From Rhizobium sp. BK251 (GTDB taxonomy: Bacteria > Pseudomonadota > Alphaproteobacteria > Rhizobiales > Rhizobiaceae): a DNA stretch of 64,000 nt. The number at the start of each line of letters is the position of its first letter. Position 1 is the stretch's first letter. Shown here one piece after another: positions 1 to 7,945 of the stretch. Location: contig NZ_SLUQ01000002.1 in the NCBI RefSeq assembly GCF_004345245.1, forward strand, positions 606,105 through 670,104, read 5' to 3'. The notes under the pieces were generated by a model that worked only from the letters and a program-made list of their open reading frames with translations, searched no databases and was not told where the DNA came from. The position numbers and the translations under genes were made by a program.

Positions 1-1
1 C

Positions 2-79
2 TTCGCCGGGACGATCGCCTATGGGGAAAATCCCGACACCGCCGTGAAAAAGCTGGAAAACCTGATCAGCAAGGGTTAG
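2..79 (+). CDS. C-terminal end of an unidentified protein (truncated by window edge)
   Basis: An open frame runs in from the left edge and ends at TAG 77-79, giving 25 residues ending KLENLISKG. It lies 60 bases upstream of prmA on the same strand, so the two could be co-transcribed. The fragment is too short to assign to a family. Confidence 0.55.
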   Translation, partial: FAGTIAYGENPDTAVKKLENLISKG

Positions 80-139
80 CGCCTGAACAGCGCTTCTTTT
101 TTGGCTTAGCCGCCTCCTGCTTGCCGAGGGTTCCAGACC

Positions 140-1018
140 GTGAGTGAAATTCGCCTCTACGTATCCACGACCGAAAAGAAGGCCGAGCAGATCCTCGACC
201 TGATGACCGACGCCTTCGAAGAAGACGACCTGGCGATCGCGACCACGGAAGTCGACGAGAAGAGGGACATATGGGAAGCGTCCATCTATCTCGCGGCCGC
301 CGAGGAGGATGAAGTCCACCTTCGCTTCGATGCGCTGCTGAAGCCTGCCTTTTCGGATCTGGCGATCCAAAGGGAAATCATTCCCGACATCGACTGGATT
401 GCGAAATCCCTCGAGGGCCTGAAGCCGGTGAGGGCGGGACGCTTCCTTGTCCATGGGTCCCATGACCGCGACAAGGTGCAGCCGAACGACATCGCCATCG
501 AGATCGACGCCGGTCAGGCCTTCGGCACTGGACATCATGGAACGACGGCCGGCTGCCTTGAGACGATCGAGAAAGTCGTGCGGGCGCGGCGCGTGCGCAA
601 TGCGCTCGATCTCGGCACCGGCAGCGGCGTGCTGGCGATCGCTGTGCGCAAGCTCAAGAACATTCCGGTCCTTGCAACCGACATCGATCCGATTGCAGTA
701 CGCGTCGCGCGCGAGAATGTCCGTCGCAACGGCATTCCCTCAGGCCTCACGACTCAGACGGCGGCCGGATTCCATTCGACGGCCTTCGCCACGCATGGGC
801 CATTCGACCTCATCATCGCCAATATTCTTGCCCGCCCGCTGATAAGGATGGCTCCGCAGCTCGTTTCGCATCTGGCGCCGGGCGGCTCGGTCATACTCTC
901 CGGTATCCTCGCCGCGCAGCGCTGGAAAGTGCTCGCCGCCTATAACGGTGCCAAGCTCCGGCATGTGGGCACGATCTGGCGCAATGGCTGGGTCACCATT
1001 CATCTCGACCGGCCATAA
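140..1018 (+). CDS. prmA: Ribosomal protein L11 methyltransferase PrmA
   Basis: Predicted SAM-dependent enzyme that trimethylates ribosomal protein L11 in the cytoplasm. The 292-residue length fits the family. The N-terminal ~120 residues match the substrate-recognition domain. The C-terminal half is a class I methyltransferase with the SAM-binding loop DLGTGSGVLAIA (about residues 156-167), the acidic residue of TDIDPIAV, and the catalytic-loop motif IIANILARPL. The FGTGHHGTT segment before the SAM loop is characteristic of PrmA. The start is GTG at 140, with GAGGG about nine bases upstream. A hairpin at 1049-1069 follows, with no T tract on this strand. Confidence 0.95.
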   Translation: MSEIRLYVSTTEKKAEQILDLMTDAFEEDDLAIATTEVDEKRDIWEASIYLAAAEEDEVHLRFDALLKPAFSDLAIQREIIPDIDWIAKSLEGLKPVRAGRFLVHGSHDRDKVQPNDIAIEIDAGQAFGTGHHGTTAGCLETIEKVVRARRVRNALDLGTGSGVLAIAVRKLKNIPVLATDIDPIAVRVARENVRRNGIPSGLTTQTAAGFHSTAFATHGPFDLIIANILARPLIRMAPQLVSHLAPGGSVILSGILAAQRWKVLAAYNGAKLRHVGTIWRNGWVTIHLDRP

Positions 1019-1048
1019 CGAAGGTTTACAGACAGCAGAAAAGCAAAA

Positions 1049-1069
1049 GGCGGTGCCAATGGCACCGCC
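1049..1069 (-). terminator. Hairpin terminator between prmA and a small convergent gene
   Basis: A perfect 9-bp stem (GGCGGTGCC / GGCACCGCC) with a three-base AAT loop. Read on the minus strand the stem is followed by TTTTGCTTTT, a good U tract, so it most likely terminates the small minus-strand gene at 1190-1360. It could also slow transcription leaving prmA, but there is no T run on the plus side. Confidence 0.75.
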
Positions 1070-1189
1070 TGCTGATCAGTTTAGCTGATCGCCCACGAGC
1101 TTAAGGAGGAGGAGCGCTCAAGTGGGCCTACTTGTTCTGAACACCGTGTCCGGGTGAGGGAGGAGGAGAGACCGGACGGGTGCTTAAGA

Positions 1190-1360
1190 TCAGAACGCGT
1201 AGCTGTTTGCGCCGTTGCGGCGAATTTCCTTGCCGGTCGTGCCGAGCATGCGGACGCTGTCTTCCGCGAGGGCACGCGAGCCAATTACATGACGCACGGT
1301 CCGGCGCTCGCCAGCCTGCATCGGGCTCTTGTAAGCGAAACGCGAGAGTGAGGCAGTCAT
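1190..1360 (-). CDS. Small basic protein of unknown function (56 aa)
   Basis: A short gene that long-ORF filters would miss. It begins MTASLSRFAYKSPMQAGER and ends NGANSYAF, and is rich in Arg, Ala and Ser. The ATG at 1360 is preferred because AAGGA lies seven bases upstream; an in-frame ATG at 1366 is too close to that site. The minus strand carries all the parts of a transcription unit: a perfect CTATAT -10 box at 1412-1417, a CCTGCC -35-like box 17 bases further up, a 5' leader, this frame, and a hairpin plus U tract at 1049-1069. No domain is recognised and no membrane segment is visible. A small ribosome- or RNA-associated role would suit the charge and the prmA neighbour, but that is a guess. 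Confidence 0.7.
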   Translation of the reverse strand: MTASLSRFAYKSPMQAGERRTVRHVIGSRALAEDSVRMLGTTGKEIRRNGANSYAF

Positions 1361-1411
1361 TTTCATTTCCTTTTCGTGTCGGGTTCGTTCCCGACGCTGT
1401 TGATGGCGCCT

Positions 1412-1440
1412 ATATAGCTATTTGCGAAAACTCTGGCAGG
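1412..1440 (-). promoter_or_regulatory. Predicted sigma-70 promoter of the 56-aa gene
   Basis: On the minus strand the -10 element is CTATAT (plus coordinates 1412-1417), a full match to the alphaproteobacterial housekeeping consensus. A 17-base spacer separates it from CCTGCC (1435-1440), which matches CTTGAC at four of six positions. The start of transcription would fall near 1405. The leader contains a 6-bp hairpin (GTCGGG/CCCGAC, 1378-1395). Confidence 0.55.
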
Positions 1441-1635
1441 GGGTTTCTTTCATGGGAGCCATGCGCTGCATGCATGAAGCATGCCAAATTGCCGCCAACC
1501 AGCCGCATTTGTGCCTAACTGATGAACAGCGAGCCCAGGAAATATGATCCAGCGCATCGCCAAACGGTGGGAAATTCGGCTAACATGGCGTTCAGCCAAC
1601 TAGTGGATTCACTTCAAATCATTCGGGTTTTCAGC

Positions 1636-3468
1636 ATGTTTCAGTCCTTCGAAGTCACCTCCACCCCGCAATTCGGAAAAGAGCGCGTTGCCGCGCTGCG
1701 CGCAAGCTTCGCCGATCTCGAGATCGACGCCTTCCTGGTGCCGCGCGCCGACGAATATCAGGGCGAGTACGTCCCGAAGTGCTCCGAGCGTCTCTCCTGG
1801 CTGACGGGCTTCACGGGCTCTGCCGGCGTCGCGCTGGTGACGCAGTCGCAGGCGATCGTCTTCGTCGATGGACGCTATGTGACGCAGCTTGTTGAGCAGG
1901 TGGATGGTACCGTCTTCACCGGCGGCGACCTCGTCAACGAGCCGCCGCATCTGTGGATCAGCCGCCACGGCCAGAAGGGCCTGCGCCTCGGCATCGATCC
2001 TTGGCTGCACGCCGGGGCCGAAGTGCGCCGGCTTGAGAAGGCGCTCGGTGACGTCGGGGGCACGCTCGTCTTCCTGCCGCACAATCCGCTCGACCGCCTG
2101 TGGACGGATCGCCCGGCCGAGCCGCTCGGCGCAGTGGCCATCCAGAACATCGCACAGGCAGGCGTGCTTGCGAAGGACAAGATCGCGGCTATTGCCGCCG
2201 ACCTCGGAAAGAAGAATCTTACCGCCGTACTGGTCGCCGATCCGTCTTCGATAGCCTGGATCTTCAATATCCGCGGTGCCGATGTGCCGCATACGCCGCA
2301 TCCCCTTGCGCGCGCAATCATTGACGCCTCTGGAAATGCCGAGCTTTTCCTCGACAAGCGCAAGACCGGTATCGAGGCAGAAGCCTATCTGGCGCAGATC
2401 TGCACACAGCGTCCGCCGGCCGAGCTTTCGGAACGCCTGGAGGCTGTCTCGAAGGACGGGCGCATTCTCGTCGATCCGGATGTGACGCCCTACGCGCTGA
2501 CCGAACTCATCAGCCGCGCCTGGGGCGAGGTGGTCGAAGGAGCCGATCCGGCCAAGCTGCCGCGTGCCGTGAAGAATGCCGTGGAGATCAACGGCTCTGC
2601 CGCAGCGCACCTGCAGGATGGCGCTGCCATGGTCGAGTTCCTATGCTGGCTCGACCAGACGAAGCCGGGGACGATCACCGAGATCGCGGCAACGAAGCAA
2701 TTGGAAGGCGTGCGGGCGCGTGTCGGCCAAAGCATGCAGAACCCGCTGAAGGACATATCCTTCGATACGATCGCCGGGGCGGGGGAGCATGCCGCGATCA
2801 TGCACTACCGGGTGACGACGGAGACCGATCGGCTGATCCAGCCGGGCGAACTCTTCCTCGTCGATTCCGGCGCTCAATATATCAATGGCACGACGGACAT
2901 CACCCGCACGGTCGGTATCGGTGCGGTTCCGGAAGACCAGAAGCGCTTCTTCACGCTGGTATTGAAGGGAATGATCGCGATCAGCCTTGCTCGTTTCCCG
3001 AAGGGTTCACGCGGATGCGACCTCGATCCGCTGGCGCGAATCGCGCTGTGGAAGGCGGGGGCCGATTTTGCGCATGGCACCGGCCACGGCGTCGGTTCGT
3101 ATCTTTCTGTCCACGAGGGGCCGCAGCGCATTTCCCGCCTTTCGACGCAGGAGTTTCTGCCCGGTATGATCCTCTCAAACGAACCCGGCTACTATCGTCC
3201 CGGAAGCTTCGGCATCCGCATCGAAAACCTTGTCTACATCCGCGAGGCGGAGGAGATCGAGGGTGGCGACCTGCCGATGTACGGCTTCGAGACGCTGACC
3301 TATTGCCCGATCGACCGCAGCCTCGTCGTCACCGGCCTGCTCACCCATGAGGAATTGAACTGGCTCAACGACTATCACGACCGCACGCGCGAGGCGCTGA
3401 TGCCGCTGATCCACGATCACGATGTCAGGGCATGGCTCGAAAACGCGACGCTGCCGCTCAGCCACTGA
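1636..3468 (+). CDS. pepP: Xaa-Pro aminopeptidase (peptidase M24, aminopeptidase P type)
   Basis: Predicted cytoplasmic dinuclear-metal aminopeptidase that releases the N-terminal residue when the second residue is proline. At 610 residues it belongs to the long aminopeptidase P form with two creatinase-like N-terminal domains (DAFLVPRADEYQGEY; WLTGFTGSAG) followed by the pita-bread catalytic domain. Metal ligands are visible in FLVDSGAQYINGTTDITRT (two Asp), HGTGHGVG (His), SNEPGYY (Glu) and RIENL (Glu). The frame is open further upstream, but ATG 1636 is chosen because the protein then begins MFQSFEVTSTPQFGKERV, just before the first domain. It ends convergently with azlD and overlaps it by 11 bases. 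Confidence 0.93.
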   Translation: MFQSFEVTSTPQFGKERVAALRASFADLEIDAFLVPRADEYQGEYVPKCSERLSWLTGFTGSAGVALVTQSQAIVFVDGRYVTQLVEQVDGTVFTGGDLVNEPPHLWISRHGQKGLRLGIDPWLHAGAEVRRLEKALGDVGGTLVFLPHNPLDRLWTDRPAEPLGAVAIQNIAQAGVLAKDKIAAIAADLGKKNLTAVLVADPSSIAWIFNIRGADVPHTPHPLARAIIDASGNAELFLDKRKTGIEAEAYLAQICTQRPPAELSERLEAVSKDGRILVDPDVTPYALTELISRAWGEVVEGADPAKLPRAVKNAVEINGSAAAHLQDGAAMVEFLCWLDQTKPGTITEIAATKQLEGVRARVGQSMQNPLKDISFDTIAGAGEHAAIMHYRVTTETDRLIQPGELFLVDSGAQYINGTTDITRTVGIGAVPEDQKRFFTLVLKGMIAISLARFPKGSRGCDLDPLARIALWKAGADFAHGTGHGVGSYLSVHEGPQRISRLSTQEFLPGMILSNEPGYYRPGSFGIRIENLVYIREAEEIEGGDLPMYGFETLTYCPIDRSLVVTGLLTHEELNWLNDYHDRTREALMPLIHDHDVRAWLENATLPLSH

Positions 3469-3775
3469 TGGGCAAGTGACGGGCGGTCATGACGACCGCC
3501 CAGGCGGCGACCAGCATCCATGTGTGCGAAAAGCGCAGGCCGACCAGAAGCGCGGCCAAAAGGGCCAATTTCGATTCCCAGCCGCCGGCAAAGAAAGCCG
3601 GCGCGACGAGCGTGGTCAGGACGGCTGCCGGCACGGCGGCCAGAGCAGCCTCCATGCGCGGCGGAATCCGTTTCATCGTGGTTATGAGGATATAACCGCC
3701 GATGCGGGTTCCATAGGTCGCGACAGCGCCGGCGAGGATGATGAGAACCATGTGAAGATCGAAGGTCATCGTCAT
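3458..3775 (-). CDS. azlD: AzlD family branched-chain amino-acid exporter small subunit
   Basis: A 105-residue protein with four hydrophobic segments and the AzlD hallmark YGTRIGGYILI near the start, ending with VMTARHLPISG. AzlD is the small partner of AzlC in an inner-membrane exporter for branched-chain amino acids or related compounds. Its start overlaps the azlC stop by four bases (ATGA at 3772-3775), the usual sign of translational coupling. Its 3' end overlaps the convergent pepP by 11 bases. Confidence 0.92.
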   Translation of the reverse strand: MTMTFDLHMVLIILAGAVATYGTRIGGYILITTMKRIPPRMEAALAAVPAAVLTTLVAPAFFAGGWESKLALLAALLVGLRFSHTWMLVAAWAVVMTARHLPISG

Positions 3776-4488
3776 ACCTCGTGCAGGTCGGATTCGAGTT
3801 CCTGTTCGTGCGGCGGGGGCGGAAACAGGGTTGCGAGGACGATGCCGGCGGCAGCACCCAGGCTCACATGCCAGGGCGAACCGACGTAGTGGTAGGCGAT
3901 GATCGACGCGACGGCGCTGACGGAGGCCACGGGCAGGAAGTTGTCACGATGGCGGAAGTCGAGGACGATGCCCAGAAAATATGTCGGCAGAAGGATATCG
4001 AGACCGATCGACTTCGGATCACCGATAAAGCTGCCGAGCGTGCCGCCAAGCAGGCTGACAATGACCCAGGGTATGTAGATGATGATGCCAAAGCCGAGAT
4101 ACCAGGCAAAGGTGACGGGTCGGCCTGACTCTCCGCGCTTGACCGTTTCCGCAAATTGCGGATCCACCAGCAGGAAGAAGGTGAAGAACTTCTGGAGCGC
4201 CGAGAAGTGCTTGATGTGCGGCGCGATCGCTGCGGAATAGAGCACATGGCGGAAGTTGACGGCCACGATCGAGGCAACGATTACCCAAGCCTGGATATTG
4301 TGACCGAAGAGTTCCAGTCCGACCATCTGGCTTGCGCCAGCGTAGATGCTGGCGCTCATAAGGGTGATTTCACCGAGCGTCATGCCGTTATCCGCGGCTA
4401 GCGCGCCGAAGAGTGCCGCGAACGGTGCCGAGGCGAGGGCGACGGCGGAACCGCCACGCAGGCCCTCAAAAAAATCCGCTCGTTTCAT
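3772..4488 (-). CDS. azlC: AzlC family branched-chain amino-acid exporter large subunit
   Basis: A 238-residue polytopic membrane protein with family signatures: the N-terminal FFEGLRGGSAVALASAP, SASIYAGASQMVGLELF, NFRHVLYSAAIAPHIK, and a C-terminal set of membrane helices. With AzlD it should form an exporter for branched-chain amino acids, though the substrate is inferred from the family only. ATG 4488 (MKRADFFEG) is preferred over an upstream in-frame start because it has AAGG in the right place and begins at the domain edge. The next gene, at 4621, is divergent, so 4489-4620 should hold both promoters. Confidence 0.92.
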   Translation of the reverse strand: MKRADFFEGLRGGSAVALASAPFAALFGALAADNGMTLGEITLMSASIYAGASQMVGLELFGHNIQAWVIVASIVAVNFRHVLYSAAIAPHIKHFSALQKFFTFFLLVDPQFAETVKRGESGRPVTFAWYLGFGIIIYIPWVIVSLLGGTLGSFIGDPKSIGLDILLPTYFLGIVLDFRHRDNFLPVASVSAVASIIAYHYVGSPWHVSLGAAAGIVLATLFPPPPHEQELESDLHEV

Positions 4489-4620
4489 GAGCCTTCGTCC
4501 TTCCTGACAACAGAGGACCTCCGTAAGGTCCACGGGGCGCCGCGGCAACTGAATTTACTTGATCAGTCAATTGATTTCGCTGAACTGTCTGCGCTGCAAA
4601 CGGCGACGGGAAGGAAGCGA

Positions 4621-4875
4621 ATGAAGAAGATCGTGCTCGAAAAGGATGAGCGGTCGGCAGCCATCGACCGGATCCAGCAATATTTCTCAGACGAGCTGGA
4701 CCAGACGATCGGCCGGCTGCCGGCAGAATTCCTGCTCGACTTTTTCGCCGCCGAGATAGGGCGCTACTACTACAATCAGGGCCTGCGCGATGCCCACGCC
4801 GCGCTGGTCAGGAAGATGGAGGATCTCGGTGAGGCGATCTACCTTCTCGAGCGCGAGCCGCATGAAAAGGGCTAG
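4621..4875 (+). CDS. DUF2164 family protein
   Basis: An 84-residue protein whose sequence fits DUF2164: an N-terminal KDERSAAIDRIQQYFSDEL, then LPAEFLLDFFAAEIGRYYYN and QGLRDAHAAL. The family is short, soluble and of unknown function. The gene is divergent from azlCD and convergent with panB; its stop lies three bases from the panB stop. Confidence 0.85.
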   Translation: MKKIVLEKDERSAAIDRIQQYFSDELDQTIGRLPAEFLLDFFAAEIGRYYYNQGLRDAHAALVRKMEDLGEAIYLLEREPHEKG

Positions 4876-4878
4876 CCA

Positions 4879-5700
4879 TCAGCGCTTCGGCTGGAAGGTG
4901 TGCTCCATGCCCGGAAATGTCCGCGCCCTGACCTCAGCCGCGTAATCCTCCGCAGCCTTCGAGACGATGGGTGCAAGTTCTGCGAAATGCTTGACGAAGC
5001 GAGGCTTGAATTCGTTGAAAAGGCCAAGCATGTCGTCGGAGACCAGAATCTGCCCGTCGCAGGCGGGCGAGGCGCCAATGCCGATCGTCGGGATCGAAAG
5101 CGCGGCAGTGATCTCGCGCGCCAGCGGCTCGATGGTGCCCTCGATGACGACGGCAAAGGCGCCGGCATTGTCGATCGCCCTGGCGTCGCGACGGATCTTG
5201 TCCGCCTCCTTGTCCGAACGGCCGAGCGAGCGGTAGCCGCCCGTCGTGTTCACCTGCTGCGGCATCAGCCCGACATGGCCGAAAACCGGAATTCCGCGCG
5301 AGGTGAGGAAGGAGACCGTCTCGGCCATTTCCTCGCCGCCTTCGAGCTTGACGCCGTCGCAGCCTGTCTCCTTGAGGATGCGGGCAGCGTTGCGGAAGGC
5401 CTGCTCCTTCGATTCCTGGTAGGAGCCGAAGGGGAGGTCGACGATGACACAAGCATTCTTCACGCCGCGCATCACGCCCTGCCCATGGGCAATCATCATT
5501 TCCAGCGTCACACCGACCGTCGATTCCATGCCGTAAAGCACCATGCCAAGCGAATCGCCGACGAGCAGAAGGTCGCAATGTGCATCGATCAGGCGCGCGA
5601 TTGGCGTTGTGTAGGCGGTCAAGGAAACGATGGGCTGCTTGCCTTTCATCGCTTCGATCATGGCGGGCGTCGTGCGCTTGGTCCGGGTGGGAGTACTCAT
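4879..5700 (-). CDS. panB: 3-methyl-2-oxobutanoate hydroxymethyltransferase PanB
   Basis: First committed step of pantothenate synthesis: transfers a hydroxymethyl group from 5,10-methylene-tetrahydrofolate to 2-oxoisovalerate to make ketopantoate. The 273-residue protein carries the family blocks [13 protein letters not shown] (metal-binding Asp), [35 protein letters not shown] (catalytic Glu) and [17 protein letters not shown]. It follows panC on the same strand with two bases between the panC stop and this ATG, so the two form an operon. Confidence 0.97.
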   Translation of the reverse strand: MSTPTRTKRTTPAMIEAMKGKQPIVSLTAYTTPIARLIDAHCDLLLVGDSLGMVLYGMESTVGVTLEMMIAHGQGVMRGVKNACVIVDLPFGSYQESKEQAFRNAARILKETGCDGVKLEGGEEMAETVSFLTSRGIPVFGHVGLMPQQVNTTGGYRSLGRSDKEADKIRRDARAIDNAGAFAVVIEGTIEPLAREITAALSIPTIGIGASPACDGQILVSDDMLGLFNEFKPRFVKHFAELAPIVSKAAEDYAAEVRARTFPGMEHTFQPKR

Positions 5701-5702
5701 GG

Positions 5703-6566
5703 TCAGGCCTTCGCTGGTTTCTCGCCAATGACGCGGTTATCAAGCAGCCGTGTGGAACCGATGCGCACGAAGAGGGCGATCAGGATCGCGCGCTCGGCCA
5801 ACGACGCGAGCGGCTCAAGTGTCTCGGGATCGCGCACCGCGACGACCTCCGGAACCGCAAGCGGCTCTGCTTCGATGTATTTCCGCAAGGCCGCCTCGAA
5901 GGCCGCGGGATCAGTAACCCCCTGGGCATAAAGTCGCTCGGCCTCGGCAAGGGCCTTCGGCACAATGACGGCGGCGGCGCGCTCCTCGTTGGAGAGATAG
6001 ACGTTCCGGGAGGAGAGGGCGAGACCATCGGCTTCCCGCACGGTGGGCACGGGGACGACGCGCACGGGCTGCGCCAGGTCCTCCACCATGCGACGGATGA
6101 TCGCCACCTGCTGGTAGTCCTTCTCGCCGAAATAGGCGGCGTCCGGCTGCACGAGGTTGAAGAGCTTGGTCACAACGGTTGCGACGCCAGCAAAGTGGCC
6201 GGGTCGTACGGCACCTTCAAGCTCGCTCCCCAGCGTCGGGACGTCCACGACTGTCTGCATGGGGCGGGGATACATTTCCTGCATGTCCGGGGCAAAGAGG
6301 ATATCGACGCCTGCTGCTTCAAGCATCGCACTGTCGCGGGCGAGATCGCGCGGATATCTGGAGAGATCCTCGTTCGCGCCGAACTGCAGCGGATTGACGA
6401 AAATGGAGACGGCCGTGACGTGGTTTTCCGCCTTGGCACGGGCGACGAGTTCCATATGTCCGGCATGGAGATAGCCCATCGTCGGAACAAAACCGATGCT
6501 CTGGCCCGCCTTGCGATATGCCGCGAGGCTTGCGCGCAGTTCTGCGACGGTTCTGATCGTTTTCAC
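5703..6566 (-). CDS. panC: Pantoate--beta-alanine ligase PanC
   Basis: ATP-dependent condensation of pantoate with beta-alanine to give pantothenate. The 287-residue protein has [16 protein letters not shown] (HxGH nucleotide-binding signature), [32 protein letters not shown] and [13 protein letters not shown] (KMSKS-like loop). The start is GTG 6566: GGAGGAG lies five bases upstream and translation then begins [12 protein letters not shown], the normal start of the family. It is upstream of panB in a two-gene operon. Confidence 0.97.
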   Translation of the reverse strand: MKTIRTVAELRASLAAYRKAGQSIGFVPTMGYLHAGHMELVARAKAENHVTAVSIFVNPLQFGANEDLSRYPRDLARDSAMLEAAGVDILFAPDMQEMYPRPMQTVVDVPTLGSELEGAVRPGHFAGVATVVTKLFNLVQPDAAYFGEKDYQQVAIIRRMVEDLAQPVRVVPVPTVREADGLALSSRNVYLSNEERAAAVIVPKALAEAERLYAQGVTDPAAFEAALRKYIEAEPLAVPEVVAVRDPETLEPLASLAERAILIALFVRIGSTRLLDNRVIGEKPAKA

Positions 6567-6661
6567 GCCGGCTCCTCCAGACTTCGGCTTTGGGCCGCCC
6601 CTCAAACGGCGGGGTTACCTAACCCGCGCCGTTCAAAAAGGCAATTCGCCTTCGGGAGGCT

Positions 6662-7288
6662 TCAGGCGGCGATTGCGTCCCGGCTGGAGATGATGGCAAT
6701 TCCATTCTCGCGCATTTCTTCGATCGCGGCGCTGACGCCTTCCGGCGTAATGCCGCGGCTGGCGTCCTCGATGACGCGAATCGTCGCCTCCGGCAGCATC
6801 TCGATCGCATCCAGGGCCGAGAACTTGACGCAATAGTCGGTCGCCAGCCCGCAGATATCGAGCTCGGTGACCCCTTGGTCCTTCATGAATTGCGAAAGCC
6901 CGGTCAGCGCATCCTTGTCGTTGTCGCGAAAGGCCGAATAGCTGTCGACTCCGTGGCTCTCGCCCTTGAGCTGGATCAGATCTATCTCCTCGACCTTCAG
7001 ATCCGGATGAAGCTCGGCGTCCGGCGTGCCGCGCACGCAATGGTCGGGCCACAACATCTGCGGCTTGCCGGAAAGCACGCCCATCTCAAAGGGCTCCTTG
7101 TCGGGGTGCATGGACGCAAAGCTGCCGTGGCCGGGCGGATGCCAATCCTGGGAGGCGACGATCAGATCGTATCTGCCGCTGTCGATCAGGGCATTTGCAA
7201 TCGGCACGATGGCATGGCCGTCCGCCACCGGCAGATTACCTCCGGGGCAAAAGCCGTTCTGAATATCGATGAGAAGAAGGGCTTTCAC
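6662..7288 (-). CDS. pncA: Nicotinamidase (pyrazinamidase type) PncA
   Basis: Hydrolyses nicotinamide to nicotinate and ammonia in NAD salvage. The 208-residue isochorismatase-fold protein has the catalytic Asp in LIDIQNGFCPGG, the metal-site motif ASQDWHPPGHGSFA, a conserved Lys in IQLKGE, and the nucleophilic Cys in GLATDYCVKFSALDA. GTG 7288 is chosen because GGAG lies eight bases upstream and the protein then begins VKALLLIDIQNGF at the domain edge. It is co-directional with panCB, 95 bases upstream of panC. Confidence 0.93.
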   Translation of the reverse strand: MKALLLIDIQNGFCPGGNLPVADGHAIVPIANALIDSGRYDLIVASQDWHPPGHGSFASMHPDKEPFEMGVLSGKPQMLWPDHCVRGTPDAELHPDLKVEEIDLIQLKGESHGVDSYSAFRDNDKDALTGLSQFMKDQGVTELDICGLATDYCVKFSALDAIEMLPEATIRVIEDASRGITPEGVSAAIEEMRENGIAIISSRDAIAA

Positions 7289-7589
7289 GAGCGATTCTCC
7301 AGCGTGTTCTCGTGCCAATGCTGCATTGCAAATGTAGTGACGATCACGTTTATTTTAAAGCTCCCGGTTTCTGCGGGCTACGGCTGGGGAAAAGCTACGA
7401 AAAGCCTTGCTGTGCAGGGCAGACACCTCCGAACGACGTACAGGAAACGACCGCCTACGTCGATTAGTCATTTTTTCCGAACAGTGCGTTTGCTTAGCGA
7501 CCCTTTAATTTCTTGCTGCGAAACCTCACATCGCCTTTTAGGGGCTATTTGTGAAAACCTGCGCTCACCGGTCGCGGGAGGGATTTGAT
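7289..7589. other. Divergent intergenic region pncA / small membrane protein
   Basis: About 300 bases between the pncA start and the gene at 7590. It should hold both promoters. I see AT-rich patches (for example CGTTTATTTTAAAG near 7347) but no clear -35/-10 pair and no RNA gene or repeat. Confidence 0.4.
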
Positions 7590-7904
7590 ATGACGGATTA
7601 CGATTTTGACGAGTCTCGCCGCCGGGCTGCCCGGGATACGACGGAAAACAGGGGCGAAGGCGAACATGAGTATTTCGATCATCTCCGCACGCTGAGTCTC
7701 TCCATTGGCGAGCGTGTCATTGTTTTCTGCGTGCTGGCACTTATCGCCGGCGTCGGCGTTGCAGGCTATATGACGGAGCCCGGCACCTCGCCGCAGACGA
7801 CCGGTTCCATCCGCATGGAGCCTGTGGCCGAGACTCCCCGTCCGACCTTTCCGGGTCATAGCCGCTGCAGCGACGTCTCGCCGTTTCCGGGCCGGGAGTG
7901 CTGA
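7590..7904 (+). CDS. Small single-span membrane protein of unknown function
   Basis: A 104-residue protein with an acidic/basic N-terminal part (MTDYDFDESRRRAARDTTE), one membrane segment near residues 42-60 (IVFCVLALIAGVGVAGYM) and a short polar tail with two Cys (SRCSDVSPFPGREC). ATG 7590 is preferred to a start 39 bases upstream because GGGAGGG lies six bases before it. The likely topology is cytoplasmic N-terminus and periplasmic C-terminus. No family is recognised. It converges on the uvrD-type gene. Confidence 0.6.
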   Translation: MTDYDFDESRRRAARDTTENRGEGEHEYFDHLRTLSLSIGERVIVFCVLALIAGVGVAGYMTEPGTSPQTTGSIRMEPVAETPRPTFPGHSRCSDVSPFPGREC

Positions 7905-7913
7905 TCAAGCGCT

Positions 7914-7945
7914 GAGCGGGCAGCTGTTTAGCTTCATGCCCGCTC
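7914..7945. repeat. Inverted repeat at convergent gene ends
   Basis: Perfect 9-bp arms GAGCGGGCA (7914-7922) and TGCCCGCTC (7937-7945), 14-base loop. The right arm overlaps the last codons of the helicase gene. There is no T tract on either side, so a terminator role is possible but unproved. Confidence 0.4.
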
